A stretch of DNA of 64,000 bases. Origin: Agelas oroides. Taxonomy: Eukaryota; Porifera; Demospongiae; Agelasida; Agelasidae. A model generated the notes under the pieces. The model saw only the letters and a program-made list of their open reading frames with translations, had not been told where the DNA came from and made no database searches. Every line of letters begins with the position of its first letter. The first letter of the stretch is position 1. The DNA is taken from positions 3,721,754 through 3,785,753 of the forward strand of contig OX422191.1 in assembly GCA_949130485.1 (NCBI GenBank). The letters are read 5' to 3'. A program made the translations under genes and the position numbers. This document shows, one piece after another, positions 22,276-33,279 of the stretch.

Positions 22276-23975
22276 CTTAGACCGGATCTGATGTTACGAA
22301 TAATTGTACCAATTTCAACGTCAGCTTCTGTGTAACTTTTGGCAAATTTAACTCCAGCCAACTTCTTGTAGCCAACTGAGGAGTAGCAGAGCTCAGAAGA
22401 GTGCTTGAAGATTGCTCTGACAATGTCAGAAGAACATTTCTCTGCTGAGCAGAGGAGCTTATAAGAGCGTTGGAGAACTTGGTTGAGTAGGCTGTGCAAA
22501 TGGGCAGTGCAGTGTACTACAGCAGTGTGAGAGGCACGCGGGAGTTTCCAAATTCTACGTAGGACCTTGTTGAAGCTCACTTCCACAGTCTGCAAAGATC
22601 TTGAGGAGATATTCCATAAAGCAGAACCATGAAGAGAGAGACAGTAGGACTGAAATAGATTGGTGAGAATAACAGGATCAAGATTGGGAAAGCAGCATAG
22701 GAGAGCATTAGACTTAGTTAGCATGTCCCTGCATTTGCTCAGTATATCTTCAGAGTCATTGAGGTCAGAGGAAAGAATATTGCCAAGATGCACAACTGTG
22801 TTGGAGAAGCCAAGAGGTATACCACAGAAGTTTATACTGGGAAGTGTAGATGGACCGGCAGCATGAGCTGAAAACTTGATGAGTTGTGACTTGCCGGGGT
22901 TGAACTTTAGACCATGCAAGGAGGCAAAAGACTCACAGCATCTCAGCGTCCGTCTGAGGGCAGATGCAGAGGGGGCCAGGATTGCCAAATCATAAGCATA
23001 TGCATAGGCCCCAGCAAAGTAAGAGTTCCAATAACAGCCAACACCTTGCTGTCTCAGTTCTAGAAGTAACTTGTCAATGTAAATTGTGAAAAGTACTGGA
23101 GAGAGCACACCACCTTGTCTAACACCATTGGAGACATTGAAAGAGTAGGAACTTTTAGAATTCCATCTGACTGAAAGCTTCTGGTCTACATACCAGTTTC
23201 TTAAAAGGCGAACGACGCATACTGGCATGCCTCTGTCAAGCAGCAATTGAAACAAAAGGTCATGGTTGACTAAATCAAATGCTTTACTAGCATCTAAAAA
23301 GCAGGCAAGGACAGGCGTCTTTCTATGTATGTATCTAGCAACAACATTCTTGATGGTATACCAGTACAAAGAGATGTGGACATACCGCTTTTGAAGCCAA
23401 ACTGCAGGTCTGAGGTACAGAAGTAATGGGGAAACTGCAGGAGTAGACACCATTCAAAGAGTTTACTGAAATTCGAAGCTAACACAATAGCCCTGTAACT
23501 CTCTGACTGAGCGATGTCTTTACCACGCTTGGGAATGGGATAAGCATACAATCCCTAATGGAAGCAGGAAAGTGACCATGTCTCAGCATAGCAGTGAATA
23601 AACAGCTGAGAGACTCAGAGATGGCCTCGGAGGCTAAAATCAGATGATCAGAATCTAGCTCAGAACTATCGGATTTCTTATGTTTAAGGTGTTTAATTGC
23701 CTCAGAGACACACTCAGGAGAGATATACATGTGGTGCTGGAGCAAGTCAGCTGAAGAGCAGTCTAGTGGGGTAGATGACACATGACCAGCATCAGTGCAA
23801 ATGTTCAGGGTCTTTGCAAATTGATCAGCAAACGGGTTTGCAATGTCATTGCGTTTTTATAGTGGCGTCAGCCTAAATAGAACAAACGGTATGCTGGAGT
23901 TGCGCGCAAGGTTCAAAAAACTGTATCTTTGCCATTATTAAATTTCATTGTACACACCACAGTATAGGTATAAGA

Positions 23976-24015
<40 letters not shown>

Positions 24016-24046
24016 GATAGTGTTAAATATTATATGAGAGTTACTA

Positions 24047-26899
24047 TTAATGAGTATACAAGTAATAAATTTCGTCAATAAGTTCTCTGTTCTCTTGTGG
24101 AAATAGCCGTACATCTCGTATAAAATTTGAGCACATTTTATCCGCATCAGTGTAGGTTCTCTGGTATCGATTGTAATTAAAAGCATTAAAGCCAAAGGTG
24201 GTGTATGATAATTGAGGTGCTTCTGTGAAGATATCGCGAATTAAAGGAATTCCTTTGGCTCTTGCTTTCTGATACAACATACTTGAACGATAAATAACAA
24301 TATTAAAGAGGCTTTGAAGGCTACTAATGCAATGAAGGATGCTAGTATGACAATGCTGAGGAAGCTTCCAAGTTTTTCTCAACAAATTGTTGAAAGTGAC
24401 TTCCAGTGAGCGCAGACTGGAAGATGACAATCTCCACAGTGCAGAGCCATAGAGAGAAAGACAGAAAGTACGAAATAAGAGGGTCTTGACAGCAGGATTA
24501 GCGGCATAAAAGGTAGATAAAAGGCAGTTAGCTCTACGGCACATATCGGTTTGAACCCTCAAAATATCATCAGTATCAGATAGGTCCGAACGTAAGGTAT
24601 GACCTAGATGACAGGCTCTATCAGCCAGATTGAGAGTTTGGCCAGCAAACAGAAAAGTCGGTGATGTAGATGGGTTAGGTGAGGAGCAAGGTAAGGAGAA
24701 TCGAACAAGTTGTGTTTTTTTCCTGGATTAAATAAAAGGTTGTATAATCATTGAACAGGTATTGTGCATCATTCTTAAAGCTGAGGCAGAGGGACCCAAA
24801 AGAACAATGTCATCTGCATACCCAAGAGCTCCAACAAAATAGTGTGACCAATAGCAGCCAACAGCTTGAGATTCTAATCTGGTCAGTAATTCATCTAGCC
24901 TCGTTCCCAGGCTCTCCCCGCTAAGGAGGGAGAGCCTGGGAACGAGGCTATAATTCATCAATATAAACAATGAAAAGTATTGGTGATAAAACACCACCTT
25001 GTCTAACACCATTAGAAACTGAGAAATTCTCTGAAAGAGTTTTATTCCAGAGAACTGAGGATTTTTGCCAGGAGAAAAGCAATCTAATAATGGTTGGTGG
25101 GAGATTTTTCTCAAGTAGCTTGCTAAATAACTTGAGGTGACTGACTCGATCGAATGCCTTTGAGGCATCGAGCAAGCATCCAAACACATTAGAGCCATTA
25201 AAACAGTAGCGACTGATGACATTTTTAATTAGGCCGGTGCAATGTCAGCTGACATGCCAGCTTTAAAGCCAAATTGAAGAGGCAAGGTGGAGAGAGAGTC
25301 TCCATAGATGAGTAAAATGCACCACTCTAAGACCTTGCTCAATGTTGGAGCAAGAGCAATTGGTCTGTAATTGTCAGAGCAAGCCGGGTCTTTCCCTGGC
25401 TTGGGAATTAGCTGAAGAATACAATCTCTTAAGAGCTTGGGAACATAGCCATGTCTTACAACGGAAGTGAAAAGTTGACTCAAAGGGTTGCTGAGAATAT
25501 CTTTGGCAAATATAAAAGCATCAGAAAATGGACTTGAACCATCTGATTTTCCTTTCTTGAGTTGATGAAGTGCATTCAATACAACAGTAGAAGAAATTTC
25601 AGAGGTTAGCAGGTCAGAGTTTGAAATGGAATCAGTGAGATCAGCAAGGAAACTATTCCCAGATGATTGGTTAAGAATTGAGTAGCGAAGAGATTTTAGA
25701 GGAGAGATATCATCGTCAGTGGTGAGACCGTCAATTACGTTACAACCAGAGAATTTGCTGTTACCATGATTCTGACGAACTAGGTTCCAAAAATCATTGG
25801 TACGTGAATTGCACCAAGCCCCAGCCAGTTTCTCACTCTTGATATGATCAGCTTGTCTTTTGAGACGGACTTCATACTTATAGCGGCTTTTAGTGTTTTT
25901 CTTAATTGTTGATAATACTCCAGAAGACGGACAGCCACACTCCTTCCATATTCTGTCCCATTTTGTCTGAGAGATTTAGCTTTGTCATTCCAACCAGGAA
26001 CTCTGCGAGCTTTGCGCGGCAGGATTTTGGGAAAACAGGCATGTGCTGCTAGATCGATCGCCACAAGCAATTGATTACAACAGTGGTCAATGATATCCTT
26101 GTGTGTTGAACATTGAGGATCAATGCAGGAGTGAGCTGAGCTGGAAAGTGAGGGAAGGTTGTGCTGAAGGAGATGCTGAAAATTCCTTATGTCATCCTCA
26201 GTGATTTTGCTCCAATTGATCTTAGTGGATAAGGAATCAGAAGTTGAGTTTGTCTGACCAATTGAAATAGGCCTAATGTGTGTCGAGAGAGCAGAGCAAT
26301 TCAGAGTGAAAAACACTGGAAGGTGATCAGAAAAGTTGTCAGCAGAATCAGTTGATATTATATTACTGATAGTGTTCAAAATTGCTGAAGAACAAATAAC
26401 GTGATCAACCCAGGAAAAAGACTGGTGATCATCACGTCTGTATGTGAATGAAATATCAGAACATATATCACCCCTAACGAGATCAAAGGCTTGCATGAAG
26501 CACTCAAGGATAGTGCGATTAGGGCCGTCTTTAGCAAAATCAACATTAAAATCGCCAGTGATGACCACACGATCATATGTCTGAGTTAATAGAAATCCTT
26601 CCAATTCAGCAATAGCTTCTCGAAAAGTGGTAGTTGACTCATCTGAACCATAGTTAGTGGGTAGATAGACATTGACAATGAGGATGGAGACAATCTGTTG
26701 AGTCCAACAGTTTAAGCAAGAGTGCACAGAAGCGTGTTGAGCAAGATTTAAGACGGGAAATTGAGTGGGAGAATGATTTGCGAAAGAAAAATGTACAGCC
26801 ACCATATGGTCTACCAAGAATCAATTCATCACTAGACATTCCACTAACAGAAACAGAGTAAAAGTCATTACAAATATTCAATGATCTTGAAACAGCCAA
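24047..26899 (-). pseudogene. LINE ORF2: AP-like endonuclease and reverse transcriptase
   Basis: The endonuclease part (26899..25780) shows VVITGDFNVDFAKDG, SFSWVDHVI and FSDHLPVFF, the catalytic blocks of APE-type LINE endonucleases. The polymerase part follows with DNYRPIALAPTLSKVLEW, QFGFKAGMS, CLLDASKAFDRVSHL, VSNGVRQGGVLSPILF and GYADDIVLLGPSASAL, the last holding the intact catalytic Asp pair. The thumb and C-terminal part runs 24562..24047. The reading frame shifts at several points (near 25580, 25220 and 24700) and a hairpin element interrupts it at 24896..24950. Such proteins nick target DNA and copy their own RNA into it. Confidence 0.85.
24896..24950. mobile_element. Hairpin element, 55 bp, in the LINE reverse transcriptase
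   Basis: TAGCCTCGTTCCCAGGCTCTC then its inverse, ending GGGAACGAGGCTA. Flanked by a perfect 9-bp duplication, TAATTCATC (24887..24895 and 24951..24959). Removing one duplication and the element restores an uninterrupted RT reading of the LINE. Confidence 0.95.
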
Positions 26900-27010
26900 T
26901 GTTCTTGAATCAAGCAGAAATCACATGACTTTAAAAGGTCATTGACATAATCACAACCAGATTTCCAACCACGACAATTATATGTACAGAACTTCAATGA
27001 TTCAGAAGTG

Positions 27011-28380
27011 TTACTGCTCATGATGAGCTACAGGAGGGCCAGAAGTTGTACCTGTAGACTCAGCATCAGAAAGATCAACATCAGAGTGGTGGGAGTTATC
27101 AGCTGCCTGTGGTTGGGAGGGTTGGTGTGAAGTCACAATAATGCGACGATTAGCCCTTTGAGGATGATCTGGAGGAAGATCGGCCCTGAGAAAGAGCCTC
27201 TTAAAAGTAGAGAATCCTGATAAGAGCAACCTCTTATCCCAATCACTGTCTAGAGTGATGAGTATGGGTCTAGGCCTAGTAGGAGTTGAATCACTGCCAG
27301 GGGGTTTACGCCGTCCAAGACGGATTGCATTACGGACATTGACCTTCTTACCAATAAGATACTCTGATATCTCATCAATGGCTGATTTAGTCTCCATCAT
27401 GGATGCTTCAGGTAAGTTAAAAAGAATGATTCTGTTAGATCGAGAAGATGGATTCAATAACTTGTGACCCTGGGTAGCCCCAGCCTTCTGTGTGGAAGAA
27501 CTATGATCATGTCCAGCAGTGGAAGCCTCAGAGCTTGACGGTGCACTAGTTGAAGGTAATGAAGACGGAGTTTTAATACACTCAGAGAGGGACTCAAGTT
27601 GGGTCTGAATGTTATTGGCAAGATCATCTAGAGCAGACTTGTAAGTGTCAGCTGGTGGTTAAGAGAACTTTTCTGAAAGTTGTGAAATCACAGAAGTCAG
27701 GCAGTCAATGCTGGAAGTGTTTTCTGAAAGCTTTTTCACAATCGGATCAAGAACGACAGAAGGAATTGAGAGAAGATCTGTGGCTTCTACAAATATATCT
27801 GGAAGCTTGCTGGCATTATCAAGAGCGTCAAAAGCAACAATAACATCACCAAGAATGGCATCAGAAACTGAACGCTTGTCAGAGTCTCTTCTGTTTTTAA
27901 ATGCGAGACCAAGTTCCTCAAGATCATTCTTGCAATGCTGCCAGAGAGATTTGTGAGCATCGACTAGAAGCGAGGAGTCAACAACAGAGAGAAGAGCATT
28001 GCATAGACCACTTACATCACCTCTCAACCTGTAAGCTTTGATAAAAGCAAGCAGAGGGTTTGTCTGTAAGGATGACACAGGTGGATTGAGGGATCCATCA
28101 CGAATGGGAGCAGGAGATTGAGATCGAGAGGATGGATTGGTGACAGCCCTCTAGCATTATCTGCCAGAGAAGAGAGATAGTTTCCTAATTGAGTGATTCC
28201 ATGATAAATAGAACGTCTCCAGTTTTTGCTTTTTTCCTTGCCCCCAAGTGACTCAAACTCCACTGGGGTAAACCAATTTGAATGAGAGAGAATGCATTTC
28301 ACACCTCCCTTACTGCCAGTAGCACCTTTAAACTTCTCTAAATAGAAATCATGCACCAGTTGCAGAACCACATTTAACAA
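27011..28380 (-). pseudogene. LINE ORF1 with SAND-like N-terminus and RRM-like domain
   Basis: The first frame (28380..28024) reads FKGATGSKGGVKCILSH, NWFTPVEFESLGG and SKNWRRSIYHGITQLGNYL. This is the pattern of a SAND domain (KC-I, W-TP-EFE and a K-x-W-[KR] motif in the DNA-binding helix, as in Sp100/DEAF-1). A frame change near 28078 leads to a helical segment (28078..27659). The C-terminal part (27457..27011) has SNRIILFNLPEA and RPILITLDSDWDKRLLL, typical of the RRM-like domain of LINE ORF1 proteins, followed by a Ser/His/Pro-rich tail. ORF1 proteins coat the element RNA. A SAND domain is not a usual ORF1 part; the linkage here is by position and continuous orientation. Confidence 0.65.
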
Positions 28381-28429
28381 TTTGACTTAGTACATATACT
28401 TCAGCAAGGTGTTTGGCAGCCAGTACTGG

Positions 28430-28620
28430 CCGCCGGTGTCATGGTGAATCCGGTATCCCCGAATTATTGTATCCCCATACCAAATTCCCTAGTGAATATT
28501 GTACTCCCATACACGATTCACTAGTGAATCTTGTACGGGGGTACAATATTCGCGTAGTGGATTAAGTATCCCGCGACGCATCACCTAGCGGATATAGTAT
28601 CCCCCTATCGTCCTTCGTGA
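28430..28620. repeat. GTATCCCC-rich internally repeated segment
   Basis: Recurring motifs GTATCCCC, AATATTGTAC and CACTAGTGAAT at intervals of about 25-35 bp in both orientations. It appears to be part of a MITE or a terminal region of the neighbouring element; no coding content. Confidence 0.5.
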
Positions 28621-28854
28621 AATGCGATGACAGCGCTTGATGGGTGTTTCAACAGTACGAAAAAGGCGATGACAGCGCTTCATAGGGGTTTCACTCACCG
28701 TTTCAGCACTTCTGGTCTCGGTGCTGAGTGGTATAAGAAGGCATGTACCATCGCCATTCGGCATTTTACGGTCTATGAGAAATGGAAGAAGCGACGACAA
28801 AAGCGAGTGTGCATGCTTACCTTTTTGCAGGAAAATGTTGGAGAGTAGTTCGAA

Positions 28855-29245
28855 GTGACTGACAGACATCATCAATGCCACACAAGAATGAATTATCCAG
28901 TGCCTGGCCTCCAGAGTGCGCTACTGAGTCACACATTAGCGTTTGACGTGATGAGGGAAGAGTTTGTGCAGATTCTACATTCTGGGGGTAGCCGGTATAT
29001 GACAGTCTCTACTCAGAACTTCCAACACAAACGAAGGAACAAATCTGTGCCTTACTAGCATCACAGGAGCCAGCTCATTTATGTCACGGTACAAAGCCAA
29101 CGAAATGGATGTGATTGTGGGCTTTTTGCGCTGGCCTATGCAACTGCTTTTTGTTCAGACAGGATATTCACTGGGATACAGGATTCACTCTGACACCGGG
29201 TGCGAAAAATGCGGTCTGGGAACAAGACAGCCTGAGCCTCAGCAA
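28855..29245 (+). pseudogene. Ulp1/C48-like cysteine protease fragment, second copy
   Basis: The plus-strand frame reads YPVPGLQSALLSHTLAFDV then EEFVQILHSGGSRYMTVST. Further on, in another frame, it reads GCDCGLFALAYATAFC. The order QILH..G..(HW)..VS, then DCGLFA, is that of transposon-linked C48 peptidases. The usual HW pair reads RY here. At least one frame change separates the two parts, so it is a pseudogene. It is similar in type to the fragment at 12460..12733 but the sequences are distinct. Confidence 0.6.
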
Positions 29246-29249
29246 ACCA

Positions 29250-29705
29250 ATGTGCCCGCCTTAGAGGAAGACTGGGTACATGCAGGGTAAGCTTACAGCA
29301 TTTCATGCCAAAATGTCAAGCTTATCCTTTACTCATTGTATCTGCTGCAACGAGTCATTCCCTGGTAAAATGGATGTGCATGTAGGTATTACATCACTCC
29401 ATCAGTGACATAATATTCCTGTATCAGCTTGCTCAGGCAAATGTTTCTAGTAATACCTTTGCGCTGGGCGATTTTTTATTTTTTTTGGAATTCAACTAAA
29501 AAATCAATTTTCTAGAAAAAGAATTTCAGCTGATTTCATCGTACTTTGACCTACCAGGAAATGAAAAATCAAACTCACGTGGCATATTTCCTTTTTCCTT
29601 TCCACGGCAAAAAGAAAAACAGAATTCGAAGAAAGCATAAAAGGAATTCAGACTGATGCATTCCTTTTTTCTGACAGGAAATTGGATTTGCCTGCAACCT
29701 CCATG
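29250..29705. other. No gene; short Cys-pair fragment
   Basis: Around 29305..29375 the frame FHAKMSSLSF then THCICCNESFPG recalls zinc-binding segments found at the start of some transposon proteins, but it is too short to assign. The rest is AT-rich with no features. Confidence 0.35.
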
Positions 29706-29760
29706 TAGCCTTGTTCCCAAGCTCTCCCCCGCACACAAATGGGGATTGGGAACGAGGCTA
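29706..29760. mobile_element. Hairpin element, 55 bp
   Basis: TAGCCTTGTTCCCAAGCTCTC to GGGAACGAGGCTA. The flanks ACCTCCATG and CCCTCCAGG match at 7 of 9 positions. Confidence 0.75.
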
Positions 29761-30164
29761 CCCTCCAGGCTTGTGGTCAAAGATCACTAATGAAGTGCAA
29801 CTTGATACTCCTCCCCCTATAGGGTTCGCTCATGCCCTTCCCACAGTACTGACATCATCCATAACAACTCCTCTTATAGTAACTACCCACTGACTCCCTT
29901 TGTAAACATACCAATCACAACATGTAGCTAATCTGCAGTATATTAATTCCCATGCCCATTAACATCATTCTGAAGCTCCTCTTCATAAATACCCGTCCCA
30001 TTACTGTCTTGTATATGAAGTTAAGTTTCACTTAGAAATTACGACCTCTTTCCATAATCCTCCCATGTAGACATGCTCTAGATTAGGTAGCAATGACCAA
30101 TGATGATTATTAACAGGAAACAACAGGTAATGCATCTCATGTAGTGGAAATATGATGCGTAATA
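29761..30164. other. No recognised feature
   Basis: AT-rich sequence between a hairpin element and the integrase-core gene; nothing seen. Confidence 0.5.
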
Positions 30165-31390
30165 TCAATATAAAACATGCTTGAAAGTAGTCTGATCACC
30201 ATTCACTAACTTAGAAAAAATATCCTGAAAAGAGGGATACTTTTCTGAAAAAGCTGTTTGCCTCACTCCGTACTTATAAGCATTTCCCTCCAGTGGATCC
30301 TTTCCCACTTGCCAGGGATCAGTTAGCTGACCTCCTTGCCGCTGATACTGCTGAAGAGCTTCTGTAGTGCTGGGTAGCAGTCTCTGGTCAATAGCTTTGG
30401 CGTGGTTGTTACCAAGTGTATGCATCCTTGGTACTCCACGTTGACAACCATTCTTGGTAGCTAACTGGAAACAACAACAAGAAAGGGGCATGGACTTTGT
30501 TTCACCCTTGGTGTTGGAAGAGCAACAAATCTCTGGAAACAATGGCTACAAGGACAGGGCAATGGTCATGGATCCTAAGGTTAGGTCAGGCTGAAAAATA
30601 GCAATAAGTGTCTTGCAACACCATGTCGCCTCCCACTTTCTATGGGCATTCATGCATTTCAAGAGAAATTGTATGATCCGTTGCCAACCAAGGCCTTTCT
30701 ATAGCTCAACCCAGCAATAGCCATGTTGACATGAGGCTGAAACTTATTTAGGTGATATCATTTCTAGCGTTTGATAAGAGCCTTTTGATTAAGCATGTAC
30801 ATGTATAATTATAGTATCAAACTGTAAGCGTTTCAGCTAAGGCACATCTACAGCACTAAACCCATGGTTCTGCAGGCATCTTTGGGTGCGGTTTAGACTT
30901 GACTTACATGTAACTTATCTTACCTGGTATTGGATGCTCATTCCATGATGCAACAAAAAGCTGAATTCCAACTGCTGCAACTTTAATGGAAAACCAGGAC
31001 ACACAAAATCTGTCACGATCATCATCAAGAGAGAAGTCCCCACCCTCCATCATGTCAATAAGTACAGTTTTGATGGGATAGTTCACCCGTGCATTCACTT
31101 CCACCCAAATGCGTTCCACCATGTGATTCTGTGATGAGACAGTAACATCTGATGAAATTCACTAGAATACTATAACTGTTGGCTGTTGTACCTGTACCTG
31201 CTTAGATGTGGATTGCAAGTGTGGTGGTTTGGAGCAGTCATTTCGCAGGTGCAAAAGAGAGTCGTTGATAAACAAAGAGAGGTTCCATTCTTTCCCCTGA
31301 TCAGTCCGTACCTGGTCCCACAAACCATACTGTAACACCATCTTTCTATAATGGAGCAAGTGAGTGAAAACGGCCATGCAACTAGACAAC
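30165..31390 (-). CDS. Integrase-core (DDE) domain gene, spliced, 5' part not seen
   Basis: Three consecutive minus-strand exons with consistent phases: 31390..31198, 31128..30924 and 30460..30165. They read YGLWDQVRTDQGKEWNLSLF, then NHMVERIWVEVNARVNYPIK, then LLPSTTEALQQYQRQGGQLT. The Asp of VRTDQG and the Glu of NHMVERIW correspond to the second and third acidic residues of an integrase catalytic core. This family is widespread in invertebrates and fish as spliced genes of unknown role and is probably derived from a mobile element. The exons with the first Asp lie further right and were not recognised. The visible part looks whole. It could be a domesticated host gene or part of a DNA transposon. 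Confidence 0.65.
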
Positions 31391-31578
31391 CTGGTTCAAG
31401 TGGTGTCATTAATTAGGTAATGTATAATGGCCTTCCTGAGGGTGGTCATTGTATACATTGGTGTTGGGTGATATATCAATAACACTCTTAATAAACACGT
31501 TTTCAATCCAACTGATTGGACAATGTCAACAATAGGAGCTTATTTTCCGTCTAATTCAAACGACAGAAAATACATCTC

Positions 31579-32583
31579 CTATTTAAGCCTGGCATGCACT
31601 ATGCAAAACACTTAGACACTTGTGCAGCAGTGTGAGAGACCAAAGAAAGTGACACAGCGAGACTAGACATGAAGGATGTACAAACTACTGTTGCATTCAC
31701 AGGCCAATATCCCGTGACACAGACAACCTGCTTTCCATGGAGTCTTTAACATAACCATCTTTGGCATTTTCGCTACGCCAATGACCATGGCGTTTGAACA
31801 AACGGTCTGGGACACCAGCATTTGCTGCTGCAGAGGCACCACCAGACCTGAGGCTATGAGGGCCGAACTGTTTGGGGTCAAAGCCCAATGCAGCCAGTTT
31901 CTGCAGTACAAGTTCCCTCACTCGGGTGTAGCTTATGCCACCTTTCTTCCTGCAAGATAGTTTATTGGCGATGGGGGAATGCAAGATTGCTGGGATACTG
32001 TGGAATGCTGGAGTTATGTGCATTTAAAGCAGGAGTTGAGCGGGAGGTAGCATTCTCTCAGCAACTATACTCCTGCTGCCACTGAAGCAAAATTTTTACT
32101 TTTTTTGTGAAGTATCTTGCTACAGGAAGCAGAGAAGATGGGGCTCAAGCCTTGAAGCTACAGTTTGTAGTAACAATTTCTTATCATGGGGTGTCTAGTC
32201 TTTCACATGTGCAGGAAAGAAGAGCCTGGAAGATGTGAGGAGATCTAAAAGTCATCGATCAGCGATGAGCTCTTGAACTCTGTGTAGCCTCTGGGGTGTT
32301 AATTTTCTTTTCCCCTCACAATTTTTTCCTCACTGAGGTTTTTTAGAGGGTTTTTTTCCCCATGGGTGTGCTGGCACATGCCCAAAATAACTTTTTTTTC
32401 CAGTGTTGGCTCACCCCAATGCAATCCTTAGACCTCATGCATGTTAGCTGTACAGGTCTGGTGCATATTGTCTGTACTCTGTACATTATCTTTAGTGGCA
32501 GCGCTCACACAGTTGCTACACACACACACTGCTGCACAAGTGTCTAAGTGTTTTGCATAGTGCATGCCGGGCTTAAATAGGAG
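31579..32583. mobile_element. TIR-flanked tyrosine-recombinase element (fossil)
   Basis: TCCTATTTAAGCCTGGCATG at the left is repeated in inverse at the right (CATGCCGGGCTTAAATAGGA), with about 60 bp of matching arm. Between them lies a tyrosine recombinase fragment. Size about 1.0 kb, so most coding capacity is missing. Inverted ends together with a tyrosine recombinase fit a DIRS-like origin better than a Crypton. Broken, age unknown. Confidence 0.6.
31697..32023 (-). pseudogene. Tyrosine recombinase C-terminal fragment (fossil)
   Basis: The minus-strand frame contains FGPHSLRSGGASAAANAG and HGHWRSENAKDGYV. This is the HxLR box, the H/W position and the nucleophile Tyr region of tyrosine recombinases of DIRS/Crypton type. 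Only the C-terminal catalytic part is present, so I treat it as a fossil. Confidence 0.7.
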
Positions 32584-32589
32584 TAATAT

Positions 32590-32685
32590 AGATCATTAGC
32601 CTTGATCCCGGGCTCTTGTGTTGGCAGAGATAGAGGGAGCCTGGTACACACTGCTTGCATATGCACAGTTCTAGGATTTCTTGGA
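32590..32685 (+). mobile_element. One end of a long hairpin-family element
   Basis: GCCTTGATCCCGGGCTCTTGTG, then GGAGCCTGGTACACACTGCTTGCAT. This closely resembles the left end of the element at 54403..54949. The opposite end was not found. Confidence 0.5.
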
Positions 32686-32924
32686 GTCTGTAAAATCTCC
32701 TTTGTTACACTATCGAACTTTGTGAGTCACTCGATACTTCAAAACGATACCTGTCATCTACATTTTGGTATACGTTTTTACCATAGTAAAAGCACCCAAC
32801 CTTGCGAGACAAATGCTAACAGTTGGCTGGGCACCTTGCCAAGTTAGTTGAGGTCAAAATGCACTGCAGCACTCAACCCTGCAACACAAAATCCAGTGCG
32901 AAAAGACTGGGTTCTAGCTGCCAA

Positions 32925-33140
32925 CCAGGATTATATCTAGGATTTTCAGTTTGGGGAGGAAGCTGTATAAAGCGTTGTCTTTAGGGGTGTCTGGGGGCAT
33001 GCCACCCAAGAAAAATTTGGGATTTTAGGTGCAATCCGAGAGGCAAATTTTTTTACAAATATTTCAGGTAGTCTTAATTTTTGGGGAGGAAGCTTCCCTC
33101 TCCCCCCCAAAACCCCTCTAGATAGAACCCTACCAACTGT
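32925..33140. mobile_element. Putative MITE with TATCTAGGA/TCTAGATAGAACC ends
   Basis: ATTATATCTAGGATTTTCAG at the left and CCCCTCTAGATAGAACCC at the right are roughly inverse. Two GGGGAGGAAGCT blocks lie between. No coding content. Confidence 0.45.
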
Positions 33141-33279
33141 GCTCATGATGAAGTGATGAAAACACTCAGCCACTGCCTGGAAACAAGTTAGTGTCCTGGT
33201 AAAATAGACTTGATTGTTCTCGCGGGCCAGACTCTCACGCGGGGAGGAGAGTCTGGCCTGCGAGCTAGACTACAACAGT

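Larger units (their letters stand above)
21446..23870 (-). mobile_element. 5'-truncated LINE, interrupted near its 3' end
   Basis: The minus-strand polymerase domain is readable over 22276..23781 with one frame change near 23460: ACFLDASKAFDLVNHDLL, SNGVRQGGVLSPVLFTIYI, LKFNPGKSQLIKFSAH. Where the catalytic YADD box should be, the frame reads AYAYDLAILAPS, so one of the two key Asp residues is replaced by Tyr. The C-terminal codons continue beyond a 774-bp element (21502..22275) as NPDDVIQTISCSY then stop at 21446. Endonuclease and ORF1 are absent. It is related to, but clearly diverged from, the LINE at 23970..28400. Confidence 0.85.
23970..28400 (-). mobile_element. Nearly full-length LINE with ORF1, AP-endonuclease and RT
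   Basis: From right to left on the minus strand: ORF1 (28380..27011), endonuclease (26899..25780) and reverse transcriptase (25579..24047), ending in a (TA)n tract at about 23976..24011. A 55-bp hairpin element is inserted in the RT at 24896..24950. Several frame changes show it is inactive. It is the most complete retroelement in the window. Confidence 0.88.
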
